NCBI GenBank assembly: GCA_019925095.2
Contig: CM034388.1
Location: 27,720,934-27,784,933, forward strand
Reading direction: 5' to 3'
Length of the DNA: 64,000 nt
From: Dendrolimus kikuchii
Lineage: Eukaryota; Arthropoda; Insecta; Lepidoptera; Lasiocampidae
Under the pieces are notes generated by a model that saw only the letters and a program-made list of their open reading frames with translations, had not been told where the DNA came from and made no database searches. Shown here piece by piece: positions 63,214 through 64,000 of this stretch. The stretch's first letter is position 1, and each line of letters opens with the position of its first letter. The position numbers and the translations under genes were made by a program.

Positions 63214-64000
63214 TCTATAATATTACAAAATTCTAAACATGCCGTGTCTGAACATTGAAGCTATTGAAAAGATCCAAGTGGAATGGACTATATAAACGAT
63301 GGAGAACACGATGCATTTTTTTACATTTCTTGTTTGTTTCTCTGTTTGTTTGTCGGTTTGTGTGTTTTTTTTTCTTTTTTTTTATTGCAGGAGTTCAGCA
63401 GACAGGCAGACGGCCCACTTGATGGAAAGCGGTTACCATCGCCTATGGACGTTTACAACACCAAAGTTGCTACAAATGCGCTGCTGCTCTCTTAAGGGAA
63501 ACTGGAACCTGGTCACTAATGCCGGAACACAACTCAAGGTTGTTATGGCGACATACTTTAGACCAGGGGTGGTAGCCATCCAGTCGGGCAAATGCCCTAC
63601 CACCTGGTGTTTGTTCGGGATTTACGTAATAACTACTGGGCCGCTTTCGATGCGGTTTTCGCTGATCGACAGTAAATTCTTAAGACTTAAAATCTGCGCT
63701 ACTTTTTATCCTGGAAATCTCGCGAGAATTTTTCTGGGTGTGATTTAAAATGGCCAGATTAAAAAAAATCCAATGTCATATTTTAGTGATCGATAGCAAA
63801 GTTAATGTAATAATGTGTTATTTTTTTGTCCCAGGAATCCCGCGGGAATTTTTTCGGGAGCGATTTGTTTATTTCGTCTGTTTTCACTAAAACGAGGGTT
63901 TACATTCTTTTTTACTCTTTAGCTCGCTAATAGCATATAAGTGTCCGCGATGAGAGTGCAGATCGCGTTTGTGCACGTGATCGTTAATTGTGTTGTTGTC
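63214..64000 (+). mobile_element. Hel-C element split by Rep-B
   Basis: A|TCTATAATATTACAAAATTC start, GAACATTGAAGCTATTGAAA; resumes at about 63609 with AACTACTGGGCCGCTTTCGA and CCCGCGGGAATTTTTTCGGG. Similarity to the complete copy fades near 63920; the CTAG end is not seen before the window stops. Confidence 0.65.
63362..63608 (-). repeat. Rep-B inserted in Hel-C, 5'-truncated
   Basis: Poly(T) at 63362, GGAGTTCAGCAGACAGGCAG to CAAATGCCCTACCACCTGG, where it stops about 80 bp short of full length. The uninterrupted Hel-C site is visible at 26424-26926. Confidence 0.8.

Noticed and set aside
1..64000. CRISPR arrays, operons, ribosome binding sites, phage or bacterial genes
   Set aside because: None seen; the tandem repeats lack regular spacers, and the introns and LINE/SINE content mark eukaryotic nuclear DNA.

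Overview
The window looks like nuclear DNA of an insect, most likely a moth or butterfly. It is AT-rich, has spliceosomal introns, and contains no operons, CRISPR arrays or bacterial-type genes. The repeat mix also points to Lepidoptera: short non-autonomous elements starting TC and ending CTAG (Helitron-like), RTE-, CR1- and Jockey-type LINE fragments, tRNA-type SINE pieces and a mariner remnant. The species cannot be named from this.

Most of the 64 kb is a layered transposon graveyard. Working names used here: LINE-A, a LINE with a (TATG)n tail, 15 recognisable copies plus one divergent copy, nearly all cut to the last 46-640 bp and most with readable target-site duplications (TSDs). Rep-B, a ~310-bp poly(A)-tailed repeat, more than 20 copies. 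Hel-C, Hel-F and Hel-G, Helitron-like families ending in CTAG. Rep-D, a ~0.6-kb repeat with a conserved reading frame. Sat-E, a ~450-bp unit with short terminal inverted repeats that occurs in tandem. LINE-H, the C-terminal end of a retroelement polyprotein with its 3' UTR. Fold-M, a near-perfect hairpin repeat.

Host genes are few, all on the + strand and built from small exons. The best supported encodes a 66-residue lysine-rich protein from two coding exons (22741-22820 and 24963-25083) around a 2.1-kb intron full of repeats. A GC-rich first coding exon lies at 44094-44262 with a strong donor; a phase-compatible terminal exon followed by AATAAA lies at 49296-49459. Other exon candidates are at 2462-2559, 13081-13249, 14892-14941, 17994-18104 and 62850-62951. 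None could be given a function.

Layout: 0-13 kb repeats with one candidate terminal exon and a Sat-E tandem pair; 13-18.3 kb candidate exons among RTE, LINE-H, Hel-F and Rep-B; 18.3-22.3 kb inverted Rep-B and LINE-A pairs; 22.5-25.3 kb the 66-residue gene; 25.3-44 kb repeats and AT-rich spacer; 44-49.5 kb the second gene candidate; 49.5-64 kb repeats, including a mariner split by LINE-A, a Helitron-like element with internal tandem repeats, and one candidate internal exon. The most unusual observations are the Fold-M hairpins whose loop is inverted between copies, the Sat-E unit, the clustering of Rep-B copies in opposite-strand pairs, a template-switch-like palindrome inside a LINE-A copy, and ribozyme-like hairpins beside LINE-H fragments.
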